A stretch of DNA of 64,000 nt from Pontibacter coccineus (GTDB lineage Bacteria; Bacteroidota; Bacteroidia; Cytophagales; Hymenobacteraceae). The stretch is from assembly GCF_030546575.1 (NCBI RefSeq), contig NZ_JAUOTN010000001.1, forward strand, positions 1-64,000, in the 5' to 3' direction. Positions within the stretch are counted from its first letter, which is position 1. Each line of letters starts with the position of its first letter. The notes beneath the pieces were generated by a model, which had not been told where the DNA came from, did no database searches, and worked only from the letters and a program-made list of their open reading frames with translations. A program made the position numbers and the translations under genes. Below are positions 1 through 7,967 of this stretch, piece by piece.

Positions 1-90
1 CAGGTATAGCCGACAGGTATAGCCGACAGGTATAGCCGACAGGTATAGCCGACAGGTATAGCCGACAGGTATAGCCGACAGGTATAGCCG
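1..90. repeat. 13-bp tandem repeat array (7 copies)
   Basis: Seven head-to-tail copies of CAGGTATAGCCGA begin at 1, 14, 27, 40, 53, 66 and 79. The last copy lacks its final A and runs into a hairpin. There are no spacers, so this is not a CRISPR. The array may continue left of the window. Its core, GGTATAGC, is the same word that is scattered through the rest of the backbone, so the array looks like a local expansion of a genome-wide word. Confidence 0.95.
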
Positions 91-117
91 CAAACGACTG
101 ACGTCGTTTGCGGCTAT
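84..117. terminator. 15-bp perfect hairpin abutting the tandem array
   Basis: A perfect 15-bp stem (84-98 and 103-117) closes a 4-nt loop. The left arm includes the end of the last tandem copy. A weak T-rich stretch follows. It probably ends a gene lying left of the window. From 118 to 358 I see no gene. Confidence 0.55.
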
Positions 118-358
118 TGTTTGAGTGGCATTCATCAGAAGAAAAATTTGGCAATCGTGCACCCTGCCGCTTCAAAATGCGAAGAATTATGTCGATATTA
201 AGGCCATACCTGCACACAGGCGAAAAATTTAAAAATTTCGGGATCAGCAGTGAGTAAAAAGGCCCGGATTTTGCGTTACAGGTATAAGTTAATTTCAGAC
301 AATGCACTTATAAAGCCAGAAGGGCTATAGGCGCCAGAAACCACAAAAGCAGGGAATC

Positions 359-1255
359 ATGACGCAATTGTTCAAGCTCTCTAATCTGACTACGTTCTTA
401 GTTCGGTTCATCCAGATCATCATCGTGTTCCCGATGGCGGTTCTGATCAGTTTCTACCTACCCCCCATCAGCTTCATCGACTATGAGCTGAACTTCCTGC
501 TGTGCGTCATCCTGGCGGCCATTATCTCGGTCATTGTGACCAGCATTAACAAGAAACTGATCCTGCTGGCTTTCGTGGGCATCATGGGCGCCATGTTCTT
601 CAACAGCACCTTCGACGACTACACCGTAGAGAACCTGTACGCCGACTACAACGCCATGCTGGTGAACATGACCAGCAATTCCAGCAAGGTATCCTACTTC
701 AAACCCGTAAAAGGCACCTATTTCCAGGAACGCCGTGTCAAAAGCGCCATGCAACCCACCCATCCGGCGGTGCGGTCGTTTGCCGTGGAGCATTCCACCC
801 GTTTTTTTCATGACGAGTACTACCGTAAGTATGGCAAAATGGTGCGCTACTTCTCGCTCTTCAAGCATGTGCGCAACAGCTGGCGCTACGTAAACGACCC
901 GCTCGGCCTCGACTACTACTCGCCGCCTACCGAGAGCATCCAGCTGCTGGCCGGCGACTGCGACGACTATGCCATCCTGATGGCCTCTTCTATTATGGCC
1001 ATTGGCGGCGAGGCCCGCATCGTGATCTCGCCCAACCACATGTATACCGAAGTGAAGATGGGCACCGTGGAGGATCTGGACAAAGTAAGCTATGCTGTTC
1101 GCTCGCTTTTCCCGGATGAGGTGACGGGCGGTAAGATCCACTTCCACGAGACCAACGGTGAGCTTTGGATCAACTTCGATTACACGGCCGGTTATCCGGG
1201 CGGTCCGTTTCTGGAGCCGGAGCTGTACAGTGTGATCAACTTCACCAACTCCTGA
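359..1255 (+). CDS. membrane protein with transglutaminase-like domain
   Basis: A 298-aa protein with two or three hydrophobic segments at about residues 13-35, 44-62 and 66-82, followed by a soluble domain. The soluble part carries the transglutaminase-like Cys-His-Asp pattern: Cys201 in GDCDDYA, His227 in HMYTEV and Asp274 in INFDYTA. In this superfamily the Cys attacks peptide or amide bonds; many bacterial members are proteases or peptide-modifying enzymes. The active site would face the periplasm or cytoplasm depending on topology, which I cannot decide. It stands alone, about 125 bp before the response regulator on the same strand. The substrate is unknown. The ATG at 359 is the first in frame and the hydrophobic N-terminus fits it. 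Confidence 0.8.
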   Translation: MTQLFKLSNLTTFLVRFIQIIIVFPMAVLISFYLPPISFIDYELNFLLCVILAAIISVIVTSINKKLILLAFVGIMGAMFFNSTFDDYTVENLYADYNAMLVNMTSNSSKVSYFKPVKGTYFQERRVKSAMQPTHPAVRSFAVEHSTRFFHDEYYRKYGKMVRYFSLFKHVRNSWRYVNDPLGLDYYSPPTESIQLLAGDCDDYAILMASSIMAIGGEARIVISPNHMYTEVKMGTVEDLDKVSYAVRSLFPDEVTGGKIHFHETNGELWINFDYTAGYPGGPFLEPELYSVINFTNS

Positions 1256-1379
1256 GTCTGGCCTATACCTGACAGGTAGCTAATTTTTTGGATTTACCGT
1301 ACAAATGCTGCAGCCGCTTGATTAGCGGCTGTTTATTTTCTATACTTACCACTTACAGCATAAAAAGAACGAAACAAAC

Positions 1380-2546
1380 ATGCCCAAAATCCTGATTATA
1401 GATGACGAACGGGCCATTCGCAGCACCCTGAAAGAAATTCTGGAATTTGAGAACTACACTGTAGACGAAGCCGAAGATGGCCAGAAAGGATTGCAGCACA
1501 TCGGAAAGACGAAGTACGATGTGGTGCTCTGCGACATCAAAATGCCCGGTATGGATGGAATAGAAGTGCTGGAGAAAGCCATGGAAATGGCCCCTGACAC
1601 ACCTTTCATCATGATATCGGCACACGGCACTATCGACACGGCGGTGGAGGCCACCAAAAAAGGTGCCTACGACTTCCTGCAGAAGCCACCGGATCTGAAT
1701 CGCCTGCTGGTGTCGGTGCGCAATGCCCTAGACAAGTCGAATTTGGTGACCGAAACCAAGATACTGAAGAAGAAGATATCGAAGACCTACGAAATGGTGG
1801 GTACTTCGGAGGCATTGGGCCGCGTGAAGCAGGCCATCGAAAAAGTTGCTCCGACCGATGCCCGCGTACTGATCACAGGGCCGAACGGATCGGGCAAAGA
1901 GCTGGTGGCACGTGCCATCCACGAGCACAGCAACCGCGCCAATGGTCCGTTGATTGAGGTAAACTGCGCCGCTATACCCAGCGAGCTCATCGAGAGTGAG
2001 TTGTTCGGCCACGAAAAGGGCTCTTTCACCTCGGCTGTAAAGCAGCGTATCGGGAAGTTTGAGCAGGCCAACGGCGGCACGCTCTTCCTGGACGAGGTGG
2101 GCGACATGAGCCTGTCGGCGCAGGCCAAGGTGCTGCGCGCCCTGCAGGAGCACAAAATCACCCGCGTGGGCGGCGATAAAGACATACAGGTGGATGTGCG
2201 TGTGCTGGCCGCAACAAATAAAAACCTGCTGGAGGAGATCGAAGCCAGGACGTTCCGCGAGGACCTTTACCACCGCCTGGGTGTGATCCTGGTGCATGTG
2301 CCGCCGCTGAACGAGCGCCGCGAGGATATACCTGACCTGGTGCAGAAATTCCTGCAGGACATCGCCAACGACTACGGCAACAAGCCCAAGGCCATCACTC
2401 CAGATGCACTGGAGTACCTAAAGCAACTCGACTGGCGTGGCAATGTGCGCGAACTGCGCAACGTGGTGGAGCGCCTGGTGATCATGAGTGGCCAGGAGAT
2501 AACTCTGGAAGATGCCAAGGCCTACGCACGACCGGCTGCGGCTTAA
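1380..2546 (+). CDS. NtrC-like response regulator without DNA-binding domain
   Basis: A 388-aa protein. Residues 1-120 form a receiver with Asp8/Asp9, the phospho-acceptor Asp52 (LCDIKMPGMDG) and Lys102. Then comes an AAA+ sigma-54-interaction domain with Walker A GPNGSGKE, GGTLFLDEVGD as Walker B, and WRGNVREL as sensor II. Two departures from the family are visible. The GAFTGA loop that contacts sigma-54 reads GSFTSA. The chain ends about 15 residues after the AAA+ domain, with no Fis-type helix-turn-helix. It may therefore act without binding DNA, or not through sigma-54. No histidine kinase is adjacent. A clear terminator hairpin lies downstream. Confidence 0.9.
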   Translation: MPKILIIDDERAIRSTLKEILEFENYTVDEAEDGQKGLQHIGKTKYDVVLCDIKMPGMDGIEVLEKAMEMAPDTPFIMISAHGTIDTAVEATKKGAYDFLQKPPDLNRLLVSVRNALDKSNLVTETKILKKKISKTYEMVGTSEALGRVKQAIEKVAPTDARVLITGPNGSGKELVARAIHEHSNRANGPLIEVNCAAIPSELIESELFGHEKGSFTSAVKQRIGKFEQANGGTLFLDEVGDMSLSAQAKVLRALQEHKITRVGGDKDIQVDVRVLAATNKNLLEEIEARTFREDLYHRLGVILVHVPPLNERREDIPDLVQKFLQDIANDYGNKPKAITPDALEYLKQLDWRGNVRELRNVVERLVIMSGQEITLEDAKAYARPAAA

Positions 2547-2591
2547 ATGCTTTATACCTGTTCTCCATTATTAAACTGTTCTCACTAATGC

Positions 2592-2622
2592 AAAACGCCC
2601 CGGCCTGCTGGCTGGGGCGTTT
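2592..2622. terminator. intrinsic terminator between convergent genes
   Basis: A GC-rich hairpin with arms AAACGCCCC-GCC and GGC-GGGGCGTTT and a short TGCT loop lies between the ends of the response regulator and the MtfA-type peptidase. The A/T ends on both sides suit bidirectional termination. Confidence 0.8.
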
Positions 2623-2645
2623 CTGCTTTATCCCTGTTTTATACC

Positions 2646-3572
2646 TTAGGCTGCCGCTTTACTCTGTTTCAGCATACAGCAGTTCTTATATTTGTTTCCG
2701 CTCCCGCACGGGCAGGGCTCGTTGCGGCCCAGGCGCTTGCCGTAAGGGTTGAGCAGCTCCCGGAAATTGACGCGGAACCTTCTTTTGGGATTCTGCTTGA
2801 AAACCTTGGTCAGCAGTTCGTACAGGCGCGGGTGCTTTTCGGCCAGTTGGTCGGGTTTCTCGAAGAAATACTCCGTTACCACTGCAAAGAACTCCGCCTC
2901 GCTGGTCGCCGCATAATCGTTTATGTCCGACTTTCCTTTTTCGATCTGGCTGATCTTGCGGTACATGAGTTCTTTCCAGGGTCGCACCAGTTCATCGGGC
3001 AGGTACGCTTCCGGCACACCGTCTATCTCCCCATCGGCCTGGTCGAGCATATGGGCAAACTCATGTATACCTACGTTCTTGCGGTCGGCCATGTCATTGA
3101 AGCCTTGCTCCAGCGCCGGCTTGGACAAGGTCACGTAATGGTCATTCTGGAATGGATTCACGCGTCCCAGCACCTCCGAAACAGCTTCGTTATCCTCGTT
3201 CTTATACCTGTGGATGCTGCCCGGAAACACCAGCACCTCCCCCAGGTTATGGTACTCCCAGTCCTTAAAACCAAAGATCGGGATAATGGCGCTTGAGCCG
3301 ACCAGCACTTTGGTGGTGTCGTCTACCTCGGTGTCTATACCTGTAATGCGCTTTTCAGACACAAAAAGCAGAAGCATCCGTTCAAAGCGCGCCTTCTCCT
3401 CTTCAGTTTTGAGCGTATGATAAAAACCCACCCTGTCCAGCAGAATCTTCCGCCACTCAGCCGGGAAGCCTTTTTTCAGGATTTCCTTTCGGTAGCGTTC
3501 CCTGCGGGTGGACCACCTGTAAAACAGCAGGAGCATTCCTGCCACCAGTGCAATAAAAAATATGTAACCCAT
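2646..3572 (-). CDS. mtfA: MtfA-type zinc peptidase with C-terminal SEC-C motif
   Basis: A 308-aa protein. An N-terminal hydrophobic segment (about residues 3-18) is followed by an MtfA/M90-like metallopeptidase domain with the zinc motif HEFAH at 170-174 and DQADG just after it. The last 25 residues carry a SEC-C metal-binding motif (EPCPCGSGNKYKNCC), as in SecA tails. E. coli MtfA is a glucose-PTS-linked aminopeptidase that binds Mlc; here no PTS or Mlc gene is near, so that role should not be assumed. It lies 34 bp downstream of the LuxE-like gene on the same strand and is probably co-transcribed. The SEC-C fusion is the unusual point. Confidence 0.85.
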   Translation of the reverse strand: MGYIFFIALVAGMLLLFYRWSTRRERYRKEILKKGFPAEWRKILLDRVGFYHTLKTEEEKARFERMLLLFVSEKRITGIDTEVDDTTKVLVGSSAIIPIFGFKDWEYHNLGEVLVFPGSIHRYKNEDNEAVSEVLGRVNPFQNDHYVTLSKPALEQGFNDMADRKNVGIHEFAHMLDQADGEIDGVPEAYLPDELVRPWKELMYRKISQIEKGKSDINDYAATSEAEFFAVVTEYFFEKPDQLAEKHPRLYELLTKVFKQNPKRRFRVNFRELLNPYGKRLGRNEPCPCGSGNKYKNCCMLKQSKAAA

Positions 3573-3606
3573 GGGCAGCTTAAACGGTGAAACGGTGTTT
3601 TGGATG

Positions 3607-4602
3607 TTAGGCGATTAGCAGGTTGCAGCCCCGGATGTCCGAATTATCGAATCGGCCCAATACTTCGAAGGTGCCGTCCGGCTTCAGACGGCCAATGTCT
3701 TTTGTCTCGATAAAAGCACAGGAGTCGATGTTGGCCAAGTCGATGATGTTGATGCCGCCAGAGCGTATATCGGGTCGGATATCGAAGGGGTCGTTGAGGT
3801 CGCGCAGGAGAACGCGCAAGGTATAGCCCGCATGGAAGAGGCCATCGCCCAGCGAGTAAGCCTGCGACAGGAGTTCCGTCATACCATACTCCGAGTGGAT
3901 CGCCTCCACGCCGAAACCTTTTTTGAGGTAGGCGTGCAGCTCCTCCCGGATCATCTCCCTTCGTCGCCCTTTCATGCCGCCCGTTTCCATGATGGTCACG
4001 CCGCTGAAGTCCTCCTGCCCCTTCAGTTTGTCAGCCCAGTCAAGCAAGGCATAGGACACCCCGATCAGTAGCACTTTCTTTTCTCTTTGCCGGGCTCCTT
4101 TTACAGTCTGCAGCAATTGGTCGTGATTTCGGAGGTAGAAGCCCTCCTCCTGCTGCCCGGACTGCTTTATAAAATAATCGACCATGGCCACGAGCGACGA
4201 GCCGCCCTGCTCCAGATATGAGGGCAACAGCGCGAGCACCACATAGTCGGTCAGGGGGCCGTAGAACGATTCGAAAATACGCTGTGTGGTGCGCAGGTAT
4301 AGGTCCAGGCTGGCCACCTGATGGCGGCTGCGGGTCATCTGGGTAGTGCCGCTGCTATAGAAAGTCACTTCCGGCTCAAATGAACCTGTTTTCACCTCGT
4401 GGGTTTTGAAAAACTCGATCGGCAGAAAAGGGATGTCCTCCAGTCGGCTTACCTGTTTCGGGTCGCGGCCCAATTGCTGCAGATAATCGCCGTATACCGG
4501 ATTATGCGCGGCCTGGTGCCTGAATAGTGCCAGGGCAGTTTCTTCAAAATCAAAGGGCTGATCAGCGAGTAAGAGCTGCAGGTGTCGGGCTTTGAAATCC
4601 AT
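3607..4602 (-). CDS. LuxE-like acyl-protein synthetase
   Basis: A 331-aa protein of the LuxE / adenylate-forming acyl-protein synthetase family. The nucleotide loop SSGTT is at about residues 83-87, and the C-terminal part ends in a GRFDNSDIRGCNLL tail typical of these enzymes in Bacteroidota. LuxE activates fatty acids as acyl-AMP and hands them to a reductase or carrier. Here there are no LuxC, LuxD or luciferase genes, so bioluminescence is not implied; in Bacteroidota such genes usually stand alone. It may work in acyl or aryl activation for a cell-surface product, which is inference. It is followed by the MtfA-type peptidase and is divergent from the lipoprotein at 4677. Confidence 0.75.
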   Translation of the reverse strand: MDFKARHLQLLLADQPFDFEETALALFRHQAAHNPVYGDYLQQLGRDPKQVSRLEDIPFLPIEFFKTHEVKTGSFEPEVTFYSSGTTQMTRSRHQVASLDLYLRTTQRIFESFYGPLTDYVVLALLPSYLEQGGSSLVAMVDYFIKQSGQQEEGFYLRNHDQLLQTVKGARQREKKVLLIGVSYALLDWADKLKGQEDFSGVTIMETGGMKGRRREMIREELHAYLKKGFGVEAIHSEYGMTELLSQAYSLGDGLFHAGYTLRVLLRDLNDPFDIRPDIRSGGINIIDLANIDSCAFIETKDIGRLKPDGTFEVLGRFDNSDIRGCNLLIA

Positions 4603-4676
4603 CCAATTTATTTATAACAATTCCTGTATCTGTTCGTTTGATTTAGTAAATTTAGCTTCATTTTCTGAGATCCCAC

Positions 4677-5291
4677 ATGAGATACATGCTAAAGTATGGT
4701 GCGGCCTGCTTGCTAATGGTGCTGGCCCTTAGCTCCTGCCGCAAAGAACCTGTCTATGACGTAGTGCCTGAGATTGAATTCAGACGCGTGGAGCAGTACC
4801 ATTTTGTGGACACCCCTTTCCCTCAGAGACCGGATATCACTTCTTTACGCGATTCGATTGTGTTGGTCATCGGCTTTAAAGACGGGGACGGCAATCTGGG
4901 TCTTTCCAGCAACCGGGAGTCGCAGGACTTTCAGCCTCCTTTCAACGAAGGCTCTGAGTTTGAGCAGAACTTTCATACGGTGATGTACATCAAGGCGGAA
5001 GACCCGAACAATCCGGGCAGCTTCCGCTTCGAGCCCTACCCTTTCCCGGTACCAGGCTTTCAGTTTTCGGGAAGGTTTCAGCGACTTTCGGCAGACGAGC
5101 GCCCGGAAACCCTGGAAGGTGAGATCAAATACAGCATCAACGAGATCAATGCATCAGAATTCCCACTGCTGCAACCCGGCACCGTCATCAAGTTCGATAT
5201 CTTTATTTACGACCGCACCACTCCTGTGCCCAACCGCAGCAACACCGTGACCACAGACGAAATAACCTTGTTTCAGCCGGCAGGCGAGTAG
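4677..5291 (+). CDS. hypothetical lipoprotein
   Basis: A 204-aa secreted lipoprotein: the signal peptide MRYMLKYGAACLLMVLALSSC ends in the lipobox LSSC, so the mature protein starts at about Cys21. The rest has no transmembrane segment and is rich in Phe, Pro and acidic residues, including a DGDGNLG stretch that may bind calcium. I do not recognise the family; similar short lipoproteins of unknown function are common in Cytophagales. A second ATG four codons in (4686) is an alternative start. Its gene ends at a strong hairpin shared with the convergent dehydrogenase gene. Confidence 0.75.
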   Translation: MRYMLKYGAACLLMVLALSSCRKEPVYDVVPEIEFRRVEQYHFVDTPFPQRPDITSLRDSIVLVIGFKDGDGNLGLSSNRESQDFQPPFNEGSEFEQNFHTVMYIKAEDPNNPGSFRFEPYPFPVPGFQFSGRFQRLSADERPETLEGEIKYSINEINASEFPLLQPGTVIKFDIFIYDRTTPVPNRSNTVTTDEITLFQPAGE

Positions 5292-5303
5292 CAAACAAGT
5301 ATA

Positions 5304-5349
5304 AAAACAGCGAGGCCCTGTATCATTTGGTACAGGGCCTCGCTGTTTT
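5304..5349. terminator. bidirectional intrinsic terminator
   Basis: A perfect 19-bp inverted repeat (5304-5322 and 5331-5349) with an 8-nt loop and AAAA/TTTT outer ends. It lies between the converging lipoprotein and E1 dehydrogenase genes and can serve both. Confidence 0.9.
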
Positions 5350-5364
5350 ATAGCATTGTACACC

Positions 5365-7773
5365 TTAATAAATCACCGGATAAGCTATCGGATCCGCCTC
5401 ATGCATAATCTCGTATACCGACTCGAATACATCCTCTGTGTTTGGCTTAGAGAAATAATCGCCGTCCGATGAGTATGGCGGGCGGTGCGCGTGCGCTGAA
5501 AGGCACTGCGGCTTGGAGTCCAGGTAGCGCCAGGCGCCCTGCTCGTCCACTACCTGCTGCATCATGTAAGCGGTGGCTCCACCCGGCACGTCCTCGTCGG
5601 CGAACAGCACGCGGTTGGTCTTGCGGATCGAGTCAGTGATCGAATGCTCCAGGTCAAACGGCAGAAGCGACTGCACGTCGATCACCTCAGCGGAAATACC
5701 AAAGTCCTCCAGTTGGCGGGCAGCTTCCATTACGATGCGGCACATAGAACCGTACGTTACGATGGTAATATCGGTGCCTTCTTTCAGTACCTCCGGCTTA
5801 CCAAGCGGTACCGTAAGCTCTCCTATATTACTAGGTATACGCTCCTTCAGGCGGTAGCCGTTGAGGCACTCGATCACCAGCGCCGGCTCGTCAGATTTAA
5901 GCAGCGTGTTGTAAAAACCTGCCGCCTGTGTCATATCGCGCGGCACCAGCACATGCATACCCCGGATGCTGTTCAGAATCATACCGATTGGGGAACCGGA
6001 GTGCCAGATACCTTCGAGGCGGTGTCCGCGGGTACGTACGATCAGAGGCGCCTTCTGGCCACCTTTGGTGCGGTACTGCAAGCAGGCCACGTCGTCAGAC
6101 AGGATCTGGATCGCATATAATAAGTAGTCGAGGTACTGAATTTCGGTGATCGGGCGCAAACCGCGCAGGGCTGCCCCTATACCTTGACCGATGATGGTAC
6201 ACTCGCGTATACCTGTGTCAGTTACACGCAGCTCACCGTGCTTCTCCTGCAATCCGGCAAAAGCCTGGTTCACATCCCCGATGCGGCCCACGTCCTCGCC
6301 GATGGCAAACACGCGCGGGTCACGGGATAGCATGGCATCGAAGCAGGCCTGCAGCACTTCGCGGCCATCCACTTGCGGAGCGTCTTCGGCAAATTCAGGC
6401 TTCACTTCCTCTACCAGCAAGGCAGCCTCTTCGGACTGGCTGTATAAATAAGAGTTGAAGCGGTCGGTGTTCTCACCCAAGGTCTGTTCCAGCCAGCCGA
6501 CTAATTCGCGCTTTGCCTGGTTATTTTCGTCGCGTACGTAGCGCAACACCTTGCGCACAGCCCTCACTGCATCGCTGCGGATGGGCGTTCCGGTTTTGCG
6601 TAGCTCCTCCGTGATAGTGGCAATCTCGGTAATATGCTCGCTGGAGGCGGCCAGGTTGTCCATCAGCGTCAGAGCCTCTTCATGGTCAACTTTGATGCCA
6701 TCTGCAAAGGCGTTCCAGGCAGCACTGCGGGCCTGTCGAACGGCCTCTCTGGCTTCTGCTTCGATCTGATCGAGCTGCTCGGCTGTAGCGACGCCGGCAC
6801 CCAGCATCCACTCACGCATCTTCAACAGGCAATCGAAGTCGGCTTCCCACGCCAGGCGGTCCTTCGACTTATACCTTTCGTGTGAGCCTGAAGTGGAGTG
6901 GCCCTGCGGCTGCGTCATCTCCTCGACATGCACCAGCACCGGCACATGTTCCTCGCGGCATACCTTTACGGCTGCTTCGTAGGTTTCGCAAAGCGCCAGA
7001 TAATCCCAGCCCTTTACTTTAAATATCTCGTAGCCCTGTTCCTCGCGGCTGTTGCGCTGGAAACCGGCCAGAATCTCTGAAATACTGCCTTTGGTGGTCT
7101 GGTACTCAGCCGGCACCGAAATACCGTAGCCATCGTCCCAAACCGACACCAGCATCGGCACCTGCAGCACACCGGCTGCGTTGATCGCCTCGAAGAACAT
7201 GCCCTCAGAAGTAGAAGCGTTGCCGATGGTGCCGAAAGCCACCTCGTTTCCGTTCACCGAGAACTGCTGCATACCCTGCAGGTCCGGGTTCTGGCGGTAG
7301 AGCTTGGAAGCATAGGCCAATCCTACCAGGCGGGGCATTTGCGAGGCGGTAGGCGAAATATCAGAACTGGAGTTTTTCTGCTCCATCAGGTTCTTCCATT
7401 TCCCCTCTTCGTCGAGCAGGCGGGTGCCGAAGTGGCCGTTCATGGCGCGGCCGGCTGTGGACGGCTCTGCCTCTACATCGGTATGCGCATATAACTGTGC
7501 GAAATATTGCTGGAGCGTCAGTTCACCAATGGCAAACATGAACGTCTGGTCGCGGTAATAGCCGGAGCGAAAATCGCCGTTCTGGAAGAACTTGGCCATG
7601 GCCAGCTGGGCTACTTCCTTGCCATCGCCGAAAATACCGAACTTGGCCTTGCCCATAAAAACCTCTTTGCGGCCGGCAAGGCTCGCGTGGCGGCTCTCCC
7701 AGGCAATGCGGTAATCATTAAGTATTTCCTGAACGCTTAGTCGTTGAGTTATAGATGCTTCAGCAGTTTGCAT
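5365..7773 (-). CDS. fused 2-oxoacid dehydrogenase E1 (alpha-beta)
   Basis: An 802-aa fusion of E1 alpha (roughly the first 400 residues) and E1 beta (from about 465), the thiamine-diphosphate component of a branched-chain or related 2-oxoacid dehydrogenase complex. The beta half shows FAIGEDVGRIGDVNQAF and the transketolase C-terminal domain. In the alpha half the ThDP/Mg motif reads GNASTSEG...WDDGYGIS instead of the usual GDG...NN, so the canonical Asp is Asn and the canonical Asn is Asp. I chose ATG 7773. A TTG 13 codons upstream (7812) lies inside the promoter -7 box and upstream of the inferred transcription start. No E2 or E3 gene is in the window. Substrate (branched-chain, pyruvate or other) is not resolved. 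Confidence 0.9.
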   Translation of the reverse strand: MQTAEASITQRLSVQEILNDYRIAWESRHASLAGRKEVFMGKAKFGIFGDGKEVAQLAMAKFFQNGDFRSGYYRDQTFMFAIGELTLQQYFAQLYAHTDVEAEPSTAGRAMNGHFGTRLLDEEGKWKNLMEQKNSSSDISPTASQMPRLVGLAYASKLYRQNPDLQGMQQFSVNGNEVAFGTIGNASTSEGMFFEAINAAGVLQVPMLVSVWDDGYGISVPAEYQTTKGSISEILAGFQRNSREEQGYEIFKVKGWDYLALCETYEAAVKVCREEHVPVLVHVEEMTQPQGHSTSGSHERYKSKDRLAWEADFDCLLKMREWMLGAGVATAEQLDQIEAEAREAVRQARSAAWNAFADGIKVDHEEALTLMDNLAASSEHITEIATITEELRKTGTPIRSDAVRAVRKVLRYVRDENNQAKRELVGWLEQTLGENTDRFNSYLYSQSEEAALLVEEVKPEFAEDAPQVDGREVLQACFDAMLSRDPRVFAIGEDVGRIGDVNQAFAGLQEKHGELRVTDTGIRECTIIGQGIGAALRGLRPITEIQYLDYLLYAIQILSDDVACLQYRTKGGQKAPLIVRTRGHRLEGIWHSGSPIGMILNSIRGMHVLVPRDMTQAAGFYNTLLKSDEPALVIECLNGYRLKERIPSNIGELTVPLGKPEVLKEGTDITIVTYGSMCRIVMEAARQLEDFGISAEVIDVQSLLPFDLEHSITDSIRKTNRVLFADEDVPGGATAYMMQQVVDEQGAWRYLDSKPQCLSAHAHRPPYSSDGDYFSKPNTEDVFESVYEIMHEADPIAYPVIY

Positions 7774-7809
7774 GTCTGGTCTGTAAAAGCTAATTGTGGA
7801 ATTTATGAT

Positions 7810-7840
7810 CAAAAGTACAGAAAATTAGCCTAAAATCAAA
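7810..7840 (-). promoter_or_regulatory. Bacteroidota promoter of the E1 gene
   Basis: On the minus strand, TTTG (7837-7840) is followed after exactly 19 nt by TACTTTTG (7810-7817). This matches the known Bacteroidota primary sigma consensus TTTG-N19-TAnnTTTG. The implied start of transcription near 7803 excludes the upstream TTG start of the coding region and supports ATG 7773. Confidence 0.75.
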
Positions 7841-7881
7841 TTTGAGGCACTGCGCGGGCAGGCACTCTCCTGCACGTAGGC

Positions 7882-7913
7882 TTGTCTTTTTGCCAAAAGA
7901 TTTTATATCTTTG
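7882..7913 (+). promoter_or_regulatory. Bacteroidota promoter of the DUF1573 gene
   Basis: TATCTTTG (7906-7913) is a perfect TAnnTTTG -7 box; a TTG at 7882-7884 sits 21 nt upstream as a weaker -33 box. Transcription would begin near 7920, about 50 nt before ATG 7968. It is back to back with the E1 promoter. Confidence 0.6.
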
Positions 7914-7967
7914 TTTGTTTGCTTAATCTCCTTTTTTACAAGTCGCAAAATTTCTTTAATTCGCATT

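Noticed and set aside
1..90. CRISPR array
   Set aside because: The 13-bp copies are contiguous with no spacers and no cas genes are present.
3607..4602. Bioluminescence operon
   Set aside because: Only a LuxE-like gene is present; no luxA, B, C or D.
7774..7812. TTG start for the E1 gene
   Set aside because: It lies inside the promoter -7 box and before the inferred transcription start.
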